Shown: piece by piece, positions 41,972 through 50,702 of the stretch
How positions within the stretch are numbered: the stretch's first letter is position 1
Layout: each line of letters starts with the position of its first letter
Assembly: GCF_014873145.1 (NCBI RefSeq)
Contig: NZ_JADBEK010000001.1
Location: 12,524,001 to 12,588,000 of the forward strand
Direction: 5' to 3'
DNA length: 64,000 nucleotides
Source of the DNA: Nonomuraea angiospora
Lineage (GTDB): Bacteria > Actinomycetota > Actinomycetes > Streptosporangiales > Streptosporangiaceae
Notes under the pieces: generated by a model
The model's input: only the letters and a program-made list of their open reading frames with translations
Told to the model about the DNA's origin: nothing
Database searches by the model: none
Translations under genes and position numbers: made by a program

Positions 41972-42640
41972 ATGACCTTCCTTCGGCGTGCCCTCGTTCC
42001 GGCCGTCGGCGCCGTACTCGTGCTGCTCCTGACCTCCCCCGCCGCCCTGGCCCACGACCGTCTCAAGGCCAGCAACCCGACCGACCGGGCCGAGCTGAAG
42101 AGCCTGGAGACGATCGAGCTCGAATTCACCTCGCACATGCAGCTGCCCACCATCGTGCTCGACGGTCCCGGCGGTAAGCCGGTCCCGCTCAACAAGCCAC
42201 GCGTTCAGGGCAACAAGGTCTTCGCCCGGCCCACCGACGCGTTGCCGGAGGGCCGCTACCGGATCGCCTGGCGCGTGGTCTCCTCCGACGGCCACCCGAT
42301 CCAGGGCGAGCTCGCCTTCACCATCACCGCCCCGGCCCCCTCGCCCAGCCCCTCGGAGGAGACGCCCACCGAGACGCATACTGAGACGCCCACCCCGGCG
42401 AGCTCTCCCGAGCCGCAGCCCGCCTCCGCCCAGCCCGCCTCCGCCCAGCCCGCCTCCGCCCAGCCCGCCTCATCCCAGCTCGCCTCCTCCTCCTCCTCCT
42501 CCTCGCCGGCGGCGGCCACCCGGGCCGGCGGCACGTCGGGGCTGCCCGGATGGCTGTGGGCGGCGCTGGCGGTGGTCCTCGCAGGCGGCGCCGCCGTCCT
42601 GTTCGCCGCGCGTCGCAAGCCCCACCCCGACCGCGGCTGA
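41972..42640 (+). CDS. CopC-family copper-binding protein, membrane-anchored
   Basis: 222 residues. Signal peptide 1-27; the mature protein starts at His28 (AHDRLKASNP), the N-terminal copper-brace histidine of CopC. The beta-sandwich follows with ELEFTSHMQLPTIVL and RIAWRVVSSDGHPIQGELAFTI, whose DGHP holds a second ligand. Then come a Pro/Ala/Ser-rich linker with 15-bp in-frame repeats (AQPAS), one transmembrane helix (LWAALAVVLAGGAAVLF) and a basic tail. Anchored outside the membrane, it binds periplasmic-side copper. No CopD domain is fused. Confidence 0.92.
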   Translation: MTFLRRALVPAVGAVLVLLLTSPAALAHDRLKASNPTDRAELKSLETIELEFTSHMQLPTIVLDGPGGKPVPLNKPRVQGNKVFARPTDALPEGRYRIAWRVVSSDGHPIQGELAFTITAPAPSPSPSEETPTETHTETPTPASSPEPQPASAQPASAQPASAQPASSQLASSSSSSSPAAATRAGGTSGLPGWLWAALAVVLAGGAAVLFAARRKPHPDRG

Positions 42641-42716
42641 TCGCCGTGGATCGGCGTGCCCGCACCGTTGGCGGCACGCCGATCCGTCGGCGATGATGAT
42701 CGCTGAAGGAGGCATT

Positions 42717-43943
42717 TTGCGCCGTGATATGACCCGGGACCTCGCCGGCGAAAGGGACTTCCGGCGCCTGTGGGCGGGGACGACGGTGAGCCAGCTGGGC
42801 TCGGCGGTGAGCATGGTCGCACTGCCCGTGGTCGCCATCACCGTGCTGGACGCCTCGGCTTTCCAGGTCGCCCTGTTGTCGGTGATTCAGGCGGTCACAA
42901 TTGTCTTCGTCGCATTTCCCGCCGGGCGGTATATCGAATTCCGGGCCAAACGCCCGGTCATGATCTGGTCAGATATCGGCAGATGTATTTTGCTGTTCAG
43001 CATTCCGCTCGCGGCGTTCTCCGGGCTGCTGACATTCGCGCACCTCTGCGTCGCCGCTCTGGGCAACGCCGCCGGCCAGATCGCCTCGTCCGGGGCGGCG
43101 CAGGCGCATCTCAAGGCTCTCGTCCCCGCCGAGAGGCTCATGAGCGCCAACAGCCGCCTGGAATCGACCCGCTGGCTGAGCGTGCTGGTCGGCCCGTCCC
43201 TGGCGGGTCCGCTCATCGGCGTCCTGTCGGCGGCCGGCGCGCTGATCGTCGACGCCGTGTCGTTCGTCCTGAGCGCCTGGTCGATCCGGTCGCTGCGCAC
43301 GCCCGAGCCGCCGCCGCCCGCGCGCGAGCCGAGCCCCTCCCGGCGCGCGGAGCTGTTCGCCGGGTGGAGCTTCGTACGCGGGCATCCGGTGCTGCGGCGC
43401 ATGTTCGCGAGCTGGCTCGTCTTCGCCGGCGCGAGTGCGATGGCGACGCCGCTGAGCTCGCTGTTCTACCTGCGCGACCTGGGGTTCACCCCCTGGCAGT
43501 ACGGCCTGCTCATGGGGCTCCCTTCGCTCGGCGGCCTCCTCGGCGCGCGGCTCGCGCCGAGGGTGAGCAGGCGGGTCGGCCTGGTCCGCGGCCTGTGGTG
43601 GGTGAGCCTGTGGCGCGGCCCCTGGTACGCGCTCATCCCGCTGGCCTCACCCGGCACCGCCGGCCTGCTCCTTTGCGGGTTCGGCTTCGCGGGCGTGCTG
43701 TTCTTCTCCGGCCTGGCGAACTCCACCATGACGACCTACCGCCAGCTCGGCACCCCGGACCACCTGCTGGCCAGGGTGTCGACGCTCTGGATCTTCGCCA
43801 CCAACGTCACCCAGCCGCTCTTCATCGCCTTCGGCGGCCTGGTCGCGAGCGCGCTCGGCACGCGGGCGGGCCTGTTCCTGGTCGCGGTCTTGATGTGCGG
43901 GTCCGGCCTGTTCCTGCCCTGGCGCTCGAAGGATCACGACTGA
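42717..43943 (+). CDS. MFS transporter
   Basis: About 408 residues with 12 hydrophobic helices; the N-terminus DFRRLWAGTTVSQLGSAVS is typical of enterobactin-exporter/macrolide-type MFS proteins. The TTG at 42717 is preferred because AAGGAGG lies four bases upstream; the ATG at 42729 lacks a ribosome site. Its 3' end overlaps the convergent PepSY gene by ten bases. The substrate is unknown; placement in a metal locus may hint at metallophore or metal efflux (inference). Confidence 0.82.
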   Translation: MRRDMTRDLAGERDFRRLWAGTTVSQLGSAVSMVALPVVAITVLDASAFQVALLSVIQAVTIVFVAFPAGRYIEFRAKRPVMIWSDIGRCILLFSIPLAAFSGLLTFAHLCVAALGNAAGQIASSGAAQAHLKALVPAERLMSANSRLESTRWLSVLVGPSLAGPLIGVLSAAGALIVDAVSFVLSAWSIRSLRTPEPPPPAREPSPSRRAELFAGWSFVRGHPVLRRMFASWLVFAGASAMATPLSSLFYLRDLGFTPWQYGLLMGLPSLGGLLGARLAPRVSRRVGLVRGLWWVSLWRGPWYALIPLASPGTAGLLLCGFGFAGVLFFSGLANSTMTTYRQLGTPDHLLARVSTLWIFATNVTQPLFIAFGGLVASALGTRAGLFLVAVLMCGSGLFLPWRSKDHD

Positions 43944-45319
43944 GAGCCCAGCCGGGCGCGCAGCCCGAGCAGGACGTCGATCACCAGGAACGCCGCCAGC
44001 GAGATGCCCATCAGCGGCAGGAAGACCCCGACGGCCACGGCCAGCAGAGCGAGCGGCGCCAGCAGGGCCCAGGACACGTTCCGCCAGCCGCCCCGGGCGT
44101 ACGGCTTGCCGAAGCCGCGGGTGGGCCGGCGCCGCCACCACATGCGGTAGCCGAGCACGATCAGCGCGATCAGCCCGATGGCCAGGAGCGCCAGGAGGAC
44201 CTGGTTGACCAGGCCGAACAGCAGCCCCATGTGTCCGTCGATGCCCCACCGGGCGAGCTTGGCGGCCGGCGAGTAGTCGGCGAAGCGCAGCTCGGCGGTC
44301 ACCTGGCCGGAGGTGGCGTCGACGGCGACCTGGTCCAGGCGGGTGGGCGCGGTCTTGTCGATCTCCTTCACCAGGTAGGGCGCGCCGGCCTTGGCGGGCC
44401 AGGTGATCTCCAGCGGGCCGGACAGCCCCTTGGCGGCGGCCGCCTGGGCGACGCGGTCCACCCCGACGTCGGCCCCACCGGCATGGTGTCCCGCGGTCGC
44501 GGTGTGCGCGGCGTGGTCGCCGCCCGAGACGTCGATCGACGGCGTCGTCCAGTCGAGCGCCGCGCGCAGCTCGTCGACGTTGGCTCCGGCGTACTTGGAC
44601 CAGGTCAGGCCGGTGGCGGACAGGAACAGCAGGCCGAGCACCGCCCACAGGCCGATCGAGCCGTGCCACGACAGCGTGCGGCGCAGCCCGCTCGCGGCGC
44701 GGTCGGGGACGATGAGGTGGCGTCGGTTGCGGCGGCGCCGGGCCACCCAGAGGGCCAGGCCGCCGAGCGCGACCACCCACAGCCAGCTGGCGGCCAGCTC
44801 GCTGTAGATCCGTCCGGGCTCGCCCAGGTGGAGCTGGCGGTGGAGGGTGGAGATCCAGGCGCGTACGGGCAGCGCTCCGGAGCTGCCGTAACTTTCCAGC
44901 GTGCCGCGCACCTGGCCGGTGGAGGGGTCCACGAAGACCGCCAGCTGGGTGCTCTCGGCCAGCCCCGGCTCGTTGATCAGCACGCGGGTGGTCTCTCCCG
45001 GCTCGGCGCCGGGCCGGACCGCCGCGACGGTGCCCTGGGGGTGGACCGCGCGGGCCGCCGCGACCTGCGCGCTGAGGGGCAGGCTGGTCTGGCTGGCGGG
45101 CGCGGTGAGCTCGTGCTGGTAGACGACCTGCTCGATCTGGTACGAGGCGGCGTACATCAGTCCGGTGCACGCGGCCACGAGCAGGAAGGGGGCGATGAGG
45201 ACGCCCGCGTAGAAGTGCAGCCGCAGCACCAGCGGGCGCAGCGCGGCCCAGGCGGTCCGCTCACGGGACGGCGGCGGGGCGTGATCGACGGTGTTGCTGA
45301 CGTCGGCGGTCGAGGTCAT
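43934..45319 (-). CDS. PepSY-associated transmembrane protein
   Basis: 461 residues from the ATG at 45319. Four membrane helices: the first after RLHFYAGVLIAPFLLVAACTGL, the second at LWVVALGGLALWVARR, the third after LSWHGSIGLWAVLGLLFLSATG, and the last pair near the C-terminus. External PepSY-like loops contain the pattern VFVDPSTGQVRG and VAVDATSGQVTAELRF. A His-rich loop (GGDHAAHTATAGHHAGG) may bind metal. This family is common next to copper and siderophore genes and may act as a ferric- or cupric-reductase-like component. Confidence 0.85.
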   Translation of the reverse strand: MTSTADVSNTVDHAPPPSRERTAWAALRPLVLRLHFYAGVLIAPFLLVAACTGLMYAASYQIEQVVYQHELTAPASQTSLPLSAQVAAARAVHPQGTVAAVRPGAEPGETTRVLINEPGLAESTQLAVFVDPSTGQVRGTLESYGSSGALPVRAWISTLHRQLHLGEPGRIYSELAASWLWVVALGGLALWVARRRRNRRHLIVPDRAASGLRRTLSWHGSIGLWAVLGLLFLSATGLTWSKYAGANVDELRAALDWTTPSIDVSGGDHAAHTATAGHHAGGADVGVDRVAQAAAAKGLSGPLEITWPAKAGAPYLVKEIDKTAPTRLDQVAVDATSGQVTAELRFADYSPAAKLARWGIDGHMGLLFGLVNQVLLALLAIGLIALIVLGYRMWWRRRPTRGFGKPYARGGWRNVSWALLAPLALLAVAVGVFLPLMGISLAAFLVIDVLLGLRARLGSQS

Positions 45320-45440
45320 CAGGCGTTTCTCCACTCACAGCGCGACGCGACACGGGCGCGCGCGCTCTCGGCAAAGGTTCGAGGTCCGCCAGGCCGTACA
45401 CAGGGCGTGGCGGAACACGGGCCGCAGGCCCGAAAAGGGA

Positions 45441-46001
45441 TCAGCTGAGGGAGAGACGCGCCGGCGGGCCCCGCCGGAAGTTCGCCGCCGCGAACAGGCG
45501 CTGGAGGAAGACGTCGTGGTAGCCCCACGCCGCGGGCCGGCCACCGTACGGGCCCGGCTCGACCGGCCCGCCCGTCAGGACCGACAGGACGCCCCACCAG
45601 CGGCCGACGGAGGCGACGGCGAGATGGAGCAGCGCGGCCAGCGCGGACTCGCCCCGCGCCAGCCACCAGGCCGAGATGACCGCCGTCATGGCGTGCACCA
45701 GGAACATGCCCACGCCCGAAGCGTGCTCATGAGGCGGCGGCACGTCGGCGCGGCCCGCGCCGAACAGGAGATGCATGCCGTACTGGGCGGCGAAGCAGGC
45801 CGCGAGCAGCACCTCCATGCCGCGCTGGCGGCCGGCGAGCAGGAACGCGCCCGTCCAGGTCAGGGCGAGCGCGCCGAGCAACGTGCCCGCGCGCACCGGA
45901 TCGCCGCCGGCCAGTCCGTGCAGGGCAGCCGAAACCAGCACGCAGACCGCCGCGAACACCGCGGCGCGTATTGCGCGCAAGAAGGGCCGGCCGACATGCA
46001 C
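45441..46001 (-). CDS. Small histidine-containing membrane protein (intact family copy)
   Basis: 186 residues from GTG at 46001, in the same GTGCATGTCGGCC context as the broken copy at 41054. About five hydrophobic helices; conserved features are IRAAVFAAVCVLVSAALHGLAGG, AAQYGMHLLFG, PPHEHASG and AWWLARGESALAALLHL. The His residues in QYGMH and HEH recur in the relatives and could bind copper. Function unknown. Confidence 0.72.
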   Translation of the reverse strand: MHVGRPFLRAIRAAVFAAVCVLVSAALHGLAGGDPVRAGTLLGALALTWTGAFLLAGRQRGMEVLLAACFAAQYGMHLLFGAGRADVPPPHEHASGVGMFLVHAMTAVISAWWLARGESALAALLHLAVASVGRWWGVLSVLTGGPVEPGPYGGRPAAWGYHDVFLQRLFAAANFRRGPPARLSLS

Positions 46002-46117
46002 CCGGTCATAGTGCCATGTGAGCGTGCATTCGTATATGCGGAATTTGGATCATAAAAATATTGCGTGTCGTTTGAACCCGGCGGCCGGAACCCGCGTATC
46101 TCCCCTAAAGGCGAGCC

Positions 46118-46360
46118 ATGAGCGCGTCTGGTGGTTTACGGGAAAGGTTCGCGCCAATGACCCTGTCCGTTGCGGTTACGGGAATGAGCTGTGGCTGCAG
46201 TGCCTCGACCATCCGGGCGCAGGTCCTGCCACTGCGGGGCGTCGAGCGGGTGGAGGTGGACGTGCTGGGGGGCCGCGTCACCGTGAGCGGAGGCCCGCTG
46301 CTGGAGGAGTCGCAGGTGCGCGCGGCGATCGTCGAGGCGGGATACAAGGTGGCCTCCTGA
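46118..46360 (+). CDS. Heavy-metal-associated (CopZ-like) protein with a shortened metal motif
   Basis: 80 residues (or 67 from the ATG at 46157). The ferredoxin-like HMA fold reads LSVAVTGMSCGCSASTIRAQVLPLRGVERVEVDVLGGRVTVSG, here cut to its hallmarks GMSCGCSA and GVERVEVDV. Canonical HMA domains have GMTCxxC; this one has C-G-C (Cys25, Cys27), one residue shorter. A copper chaperone role is likely from context, but metal geometry must differ. Confidence 0.8.
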   Translation: MSASGGLRERFAPMTLSVAVTGMSCGCSASTIRAQVLPLRGVERVEVDVLGGRVTVSGGPLLEESQVRAAIVEAGYKVAS

Positions 46361-46377
46361 CCGTCCGCGGCGAGAGG

Positions 46378-46467
46378 CGGCTGATCTGAAGACGGCGGCT
46401 GATCCGAAGACGATGGCTGATCTGAAGACGGCGGCTGATCTGAGGACGGCGGCTGATCTGAGGACGG
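46378..46467 (+). repeat. Five 18-bp tandem units
   Basis: CGGCTGATCTGAAGACGG and variants at 46378, 46396, 46414, 46432 and 46450, starting 18 bases after the HMA gene stop and running up to the start region of the next gene. The unit is six codons; in one frame it adds repeats of ADLRTA to the front of the next gene, which is probably not translated. Confidence 0.92.
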
Positions 46468-46496
46468 CGGCGCAGGTGTGCGAAGATCTGTCCGCG

Positions 46497-47087
46497 ATGG
46501 GTCCGTTGTCGGTGGTGCGGTGGGTGCGCGCGGCGAGCTTCGCCGCCACGTGCGCCGCCCTGGCCATGCTCGGGCACCTGGCGGGCGGGGGCTACTTCGA
46601 CGCGGTGTCGACACTGGGCGGCTTTCTGCTCCTGCTGCCGGTCGCGCTGGCCCTGACCGGGCGTGAGCGCAGCCTGGGCGCCATCCTGCCCGCGACGGCC
46701 CTGTCGCAGGTCGTCCTGCACGTCCTGCTGAGTCAGGGCGCCGCCCACCACGCGATGGCCTCCCTCGGGGCCGTCCCGGGCGTGGCGCAGCTCCATCACG
46801 GAGGCTCCACGAGCTTCGGGATGCTGGTCATGCACGCGCTGGGCGTGCTGGTGACCTCCGCCTGGTTGCGGTGGGTCGAGTCGGGCCTGTGCGCCCTGGT
46901 CCGGCAGGTGGCCGGACGGGTGCTGCGCCCGCTGCTGGTCCTGGTTTTCACGGTGGCCGGGTGTACGGCCACCGGACCGAAGCCGATCGCGTACGCGGGT
47001 GAGGACGAGACCCCGCCGATTCGCGCCTTCCTCCGGTATGCCCTCGCGGGGCGGGCACCTCCTGGAGCGCACGCAGGGATCGCCTGA
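46497..47087 (+). CDS. Small histidine-containing membrane protein (third family copy)
   Basis: 196 residues from the ATG at 46497 (a GTG at 46476 or an ATG within the repeats at 46413 are alternatives). Same topology as the copies at 41054 and 45441: WVRAASFAATCAALAMLGHLAGG, a third helix LLLLPVALALTG, LSQVVLHVLLSQGAAHHAM, LHHGGSTSFGMLVMHALGVLVTSAWLRWVESGL. Conserved His-rich turns suggest metal handling. Co-directional with the HMA gene and the ABC importer. Confidence 0.7.
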   Translation: MGPLSVVRWVRAASFAATCAALAMLGHLAGGGYFDAVSTLGGFLLLLPVALALTGRERSLGAILPATALSQVVLHVLLSQGAAHHAMASLGAVPGVAQLHHGGSTSFGMLVMHALGVLVTSAWLRWVESGLCALVRQVAGRVLRPLLVLVFTVAGCTATGPKPIAYAGEDETPPIRAFLRYALAGRAPPGAHAGIA

Positions 47088-47094
47088 CCCGGCG

Positions 47095-47207
47095 CCGGCC
47101 GTCTGAGCCGGCCGTCTGTGCCGGTCGTCTGTGCCGGTCGTCTGTGCCGGTCGTCTGTGTCGGCCATCTGTGTCGGCCATCTGTGTCGGCCGTGCCGGCC
47201 GTCTGTG
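47095..47207 (+). repeat. About nine 13-bp tandem units
   Basis: CCGGTCGTCTGTG and variants (CCGGCCGTCTGAG, TCGGCCATCTGTG) fill 47095-47207, starting eight bases after the stop at 47087; one unit is shortened to nine bases. Not coding. The 147 bases that follow, before the next gene, contain nothing clear. Confidence 0.9.
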
Positions 47208-47354
47208 CCGGTTCCGGGCGCCGTTCCCCGTTCCCTTTTTTCCCGACACCGGGCGTGCCGTGGCGCCGCCCGGTTGCCGCGATGCGCCGGTCACCGTCGT
47301 GACCGGCGCCGGTCTCGCGTGCCTTCAGACTCGACCTCGAAGAGAGCATCATCG

Positions 47355-48428
47355 ATGAACCCTTGTCATGTACGCCGCCCGCTGGCCGCAGCGCTCTGCG
47401 CCCTGGTGGCCCTGACCGCGGCCGGTTGCGGCGACCCCGGCGGCCCGCAGAGCGCGGCCGCCGCCGTCCCCACCACGTCCGGCTACCCCCTGACCTTCGA
47501 CAACTGCGGCACGAAGGTCACCTTCCAGCGCCCGCCGCAGCGCGTGCTGATCCTCAACGGCACCAGCGTGGCCGAGGTGGAGAGCTTCATCATGCTCGGC
47601 CTGGACAAGAGCGTCCTGGCCAACGCCCAGAGCTACGGCGTCTCTGACGACCCCTCGATGATCGGCAGGATCAAGGCGCTGCCGACCGGCGGGCTGACGA
47701 TGAACAAGAACTTCGACGTCCCCGCCGAGCAGGTGCTCAAGCTCAAGCCGGACCTGGTGGTGTCCACCTGGTCCGGCGGGTTCGACGCCAAGAACGGCTT
47801 CGCCACCCGCGAGCAGCTCGCCGCCGCCGGGATCACCTCGCTGGTCAACCCGGTCAACTGTGCGATGGGCAAGCCCGAGGCCACGGAGGAGGAGAAGCGC
47901 GCCTACCGCAACCAGTCGATCAACTCCTCGCTGGAGTTCATCGCGCTGCTGGGGCGCGTCTTCGACGTCGAGGACCGCGCCCTCGACCTGATCGGCAAGC
48001 TGCGCGCCCGCGTCGAGGCCGTACGGGCGCGGGTCGCGGGCCGGCCCGCCAAGAAGGTCCTCATCGCCTATCCCGGCATGGCCATGATGAACGCCAACGG
48101 GCTGCCCGCCGTGATGACCGGCGGCATCTACGACGATGTGATCAAGGCCGCCGGCGGCGTCAACGCCTTCGCCGGGCAGAGCTCGGACACCACCCGCACC
48201 CTCAACACCGAGCAGCTCGCCACCGCCCAGGTGGACGTGCTCGTGGTCGGGCAGTTCACGCCGGACGAGCGGCCCGAGGCGGAGGCGGCCAAGCTGTTCG
48301 CCGCCTACCCGCACTGGGCCGCGTCGAAGTCCAGGACGTACGCGGTGGTCTCCGACGGGGTGTATCTCGGCCCGCTCAACGCCGTGGCCGTGGAGAAGCT
48401 CTCCAAGGTGGTCCACCCCGGTGACTGA
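47355..48428 (+). CDS. ABC-importer substrate-binding lipoprotein (FecB/BtuF type)
   Basis: 357 residues from the ATG at 47355. Lipoprotein signal with lipobox LTAAGC (Cys25). The fold follows the class III binding proteins: FDNCGTKVTFQRPPQRVLILNGTSVAEV, LKLKPDLVVST, a long backbone helix (LEFIALLGRVFDVEDRALDLI) and a C-terminal DVLVVGQFTPDE. These bind iron-siderophores, cobalamin or metal complexes. First gene of an importer operon; the permease start overlaps its stop. Confidence 0.9.
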   Translation: MNPCHVRRPLAAALCALVALTAAGCGDPGGPQSAAAAVPTTSGYPLTFDNCGTKVTFQRPPQRVLILNGTSVAEVESFIMLGLDKSVLANAQSYGVSDDPSMIGRIKALPTGGLTMNKNFDVPAEQVLKLKPDLVVSTWSGGFDAKNGFATREQLAAAGITSLVNPVNCAMGKPEATEEEKRAYRNQSINSSLEFIALLGRVFDVEDRALDLIGKLRARVEAVRARVAGRPAKKVLIAYPGMAMMNANGLPAVMTGGIYDDVIKAAGGVNAFAGQSSDTTRTLNTEQLATAQVDVLVVGQFTPDERPEAEAAKLFAAYPHWAASKSRTYAVVSDGVYLGPLNAVAVEKLSKVVHPGD

Positions 48429-49516
48429 CACCCTCACACCCGCACCGGTCACCAGGGCCGCGCCGTCGCGGCGCCCGCACCTCGTCTCCGGGCCCGCCAC
48501 CGGGCTGCTGCTGGCCGCCCTGGTCGTCGCGCTGGTCGCGGCCCTGGTGGCAGGCATCTCCGTCGGCTCGGTGAACCTTTCGCTCGGCCAGGTCTGGGGC
48601 GTGGTCTGGGCCCACCTGACCGGGCGCGGCGGGCAGGCCGATCCGCTGCTCAGCCAGGTCGTCTGGGACCTGCGCACCCCTCGGGCGCTGCTGGCGGCGC
48701 TCGCCGGGGCCGGCCTGTCGGTGGCCGGGGTCGCGCTGCAGTCCCTGGTGCAACCCGCTCGCCGACCCGTACGTGCTGGGCGTGTCGTCGGCCGCCTCGC
48801 TCGGGGCCGTGCTGGTCCCCGCGCTGGGCAGCGCCGTACTCGCCGGCACGCTCGGAATCACTGGGGCCGCCTTCGCCGCCGCCCTGCTGTCGGCGCTGCT
48901 GGTGTACGTGCTGGCGCAGCGCGCGGGCCGGCTGCTGGACTCCTGGCTGGTGCTGACCGGCGTCGCCGTCGGCTACCTGTGCGCGGCGGCCACCACGTTC
49001 GTGCAGCTCCAGCTCAACCCGACCGAGCTGCAGGGCATGATGTTCTGGCTGATGGGCAGCGTCGCCGGCGCGTCCTGGGCCGACCTGGGCGTGCCCGCCC
49101 TGATCGTCGTCTGCTGCCTGGCCTGGCTGTCCCTGCAGGCCCGCGCGCTGAACGCGCTGCTGGCCGGCGAGGAGGCCGCCATCGCCGTCGGCGTGCCGGT
49201 GGCGGTGCTGCGGATCGGGCTGCTCGTGGCCGGCTCGCTGCTGACGGCCACCGTGGTCAGCGTGGTCGGCGGCATCGGGTTCATCGGGCTGATGATCCCG
49301 CACATGGCCAGGTTCGTCGTGGGGGCCGACCACCGTCGCGTGCTACCCGTGTCGCTGCTGGCCGGGGCGCTGTTCCTGGTGCTGGTGGACCTGGCGGCGC
49401 GGATCGCCGACCGGCCGAACGAGCTGCCGGTGGGCATCTTCACCACCGGGCTCGGCGTGCCGTTCTTCCTGTGGCTGCTGCGCCGCCGATCGAGTGGAGG
49501 CACCGATGCGGCTTGA
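48421..49516 (+). pseudogene. FecCD-type ABC permease with a frameshift
   Basis: The first 110 codons (GTG at 48421) read LAALAGAGLSVAGVALQSLV, then the frame derails. Continuing from 48752 in the next frame gives NPLADPYVLGVSSAASLGAVL through FLWLLRRRSSGG, a perfect continuation of the FecCD family. Position 48751 has a single C where a full codon (for example an Arg) is expected, so two bases are missing. All other features (about nine to ten helices, GGIGFIGLMIPHMARF) are intact. Either a recent knock-out or a sequencing error. Confidence 0.88.
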
Positions 49517-50276
49517 CCTGGCCGGCGTCAGCGCCCGCATCGACGCCCGCCCCATCGTCGAGGACGTGAGCCTGACGGCGGGGCCGGGCGAGTTCGTCGC
49601 GCTCATCGGGCCGAACGGCAGCGGCAAGTCCACCCTGCTGCGCACCGTCTACCGGTCGCTGCGCCCGTCCGGCGGCGTGGTCCGGCTCGACGGGCAGGAC
49701 CTGTGGGGGATGCGGCCCCGCCAGGCCGCCCGCCACCGCGCCGTGCTGCCCCAGCACAGCCAGGTCGCCGACGGGCTGTCCGCCGCCGACGTCGTCGCCA
49801 CCGGCCGTCACAGCCACCAGCGGCTGCTCGACCGGGAGAACGCCGCCGACCGCGCGGCCGTCGCCACCGCGCTGGAACGGGTCGGCATGGCCTGGGCGGC
49901 CGACCGGCTGATGACGACGCTGTCGGGCGGGGAGCGGCAACGCGTGCTGCTCGCCCGCGCGCTGGCCCAGCAGGCGCCGCTCCTGGTGCTCGACGAACCC
50001 ACCAACCATCTGGACGTCGGCTCCCAGCTCCTGCTGCTGGACCTGATCCGCTCGCTCGGCCTGACCCTGCTGGCCGCCCTGCACGACCTCGACCAGGCCG
50101 CCGCCTACGCCGACCAGGTCGTCGTCCTGCGCGACGGCCGGGTCGCCGGGCACGGCCCGCCCCTGGAGGTGCTGACCCCGGCGTTCATCGAGGAGGTCTT
50201 CGGCGTGCGCGCGCACATCAGCCCGCACCCGATCACCGGCCGCCCGCACATCGCCGTGGCGTCACCGGCACCATGA
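49506..50276 (+). CDS. ABC-importer ATP-binding protein (FecE/BtuD type)
   Basis: 256 residues from the ATG at 49506 (GGAGG upstream), overlapping the permease end by 11 bases. Walker A GPNGSGKST (35-43), Q-loop PQHSQVADGLSA, signature LSGGERQR, Walker B LLVLDEPTNHLD and switch His in LLAALHDL. It powers uptake with the preceding permease. The stop codon lies inside the first unit of a 35-bp tandem repeat. Confidence 0.94.
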   Translation: MRLDLAGVSARIDARPIVEDVSLTAGPGEFVALIGPNGSGKSTLLRTVYRSLRPSGGVVRLDGQDLWGMRPRQAARHRAVLPQHSQVADGLSAADVVATGRHSHQRLLDRENAADRAAVATALERVGMAWAADRLMTTLSGGERQRVLLARALAQQAPLLVLDEPTNHLDVGSQLLLLDLIRSLGLTLLAALHDLDQAAAYADQVVVLRDGRVAGHGPPLEVLTPAFIEEVFGVRAHISPHPITGRPHIAVASPAP

Positions 50277-50365
50277 AACCGCGCCGGCCGGCCCCGTCAA
50301 CGGCACCGTGAAAGCGCGCCGGCCGGCCCCGTCACCGGCACCGTGAAAGCGTGCCGGCCGGCCTC
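50261..50365 (+). repeat. Three 35-bp tandem units spanning the ABC ATPase stop codon
   Basis: Units at 50261-50295, 50296-50330 and 50331-50365, each GTCACCGGCACCRTGAAASC plus a GCGCCGGCCGGCC tail. The first includes the stop (50274-50276). Confidence 0.95.
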
Positions 50366-50378
50366 AGGGCCGGCCGGC
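50353..50378. terminator. Strong bidirectional terminator hairpin
   Basis: GCCGGCCGGCC-TCAG-GGCCGGCCGGC: eleven perfect pairs with a four-base loop, formed by the end of the last 35-bp repeat unit and following DNA. It sits between the ABC operon (plus) and the small minus-strand gene ending at 50386. Confidence 0.75.
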
Positions 50379-50385
50379 GCCCAGG

Positions 50386-50604
50386 TCAGTGGCCCGCGTG
50401 CTGATGAGGCTTGGCCGCGACCCACTCCCTGGCCGCCTCGGCACGGTCGCGCAGCGCGGCGAGGAGCTCGGCCAGGTTCTCGTGGTCCATGTACGACGTC
50501 TTGCCGATGTCGTCGATGTGGGTGGTCACCTGGCCGGACAGACCGGTCACCTCGCTGAGTGATGCGATGATTTCGCGGGTCTCCGCAGCGTTCAGATCGC
50601 ACAT
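50386..50604 (-). CDS. Small conserved-looking hypothetical protein
   Basis: 72 residues from the ATG at 50604: MCDLNAAETREIIASLSE, GQVTTHIDDIGKTSYMDHENLAELLAALRDRAEAAREW, shortened, ending HQHAGH. All-helical and charged, no membrane segment; the C-terminal His cluster is notable in a metal-rich neighbourhood. Family not recognised. Confidence 0.5.
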   Translation of the reverse strand: MCDLNAAETREIIASLSEVTGLSGQVTTHIDDIGKTSYMDHENLAELLAALRDRAEAAREWVAAKPHQHAGH

Positions 50605-50702
50605 GGCCTCACCGTACGCATCGCGGGACCGGTCGCACATAGGCGGGCGGGCGAGGATTCCCGAGCCGGCAGGCAAGAAAGAGGCACTTTCCCACGCGCT
50701 GC

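Noticed and set aside
46413..46496. Start of the third membrane-protein copy within the 18-bp repeats
   Set aside because: The extra residues are only repeat translation (ADLRTA) and are absent from its relatives; the ATG at 46497 fits the family better.
47118..47354. N-terminal extension of the substrate-binding protein
   Set aside because: It runs through the 13-bp repeats; the ATG at 47355 starts a proper lipoprotein signal.
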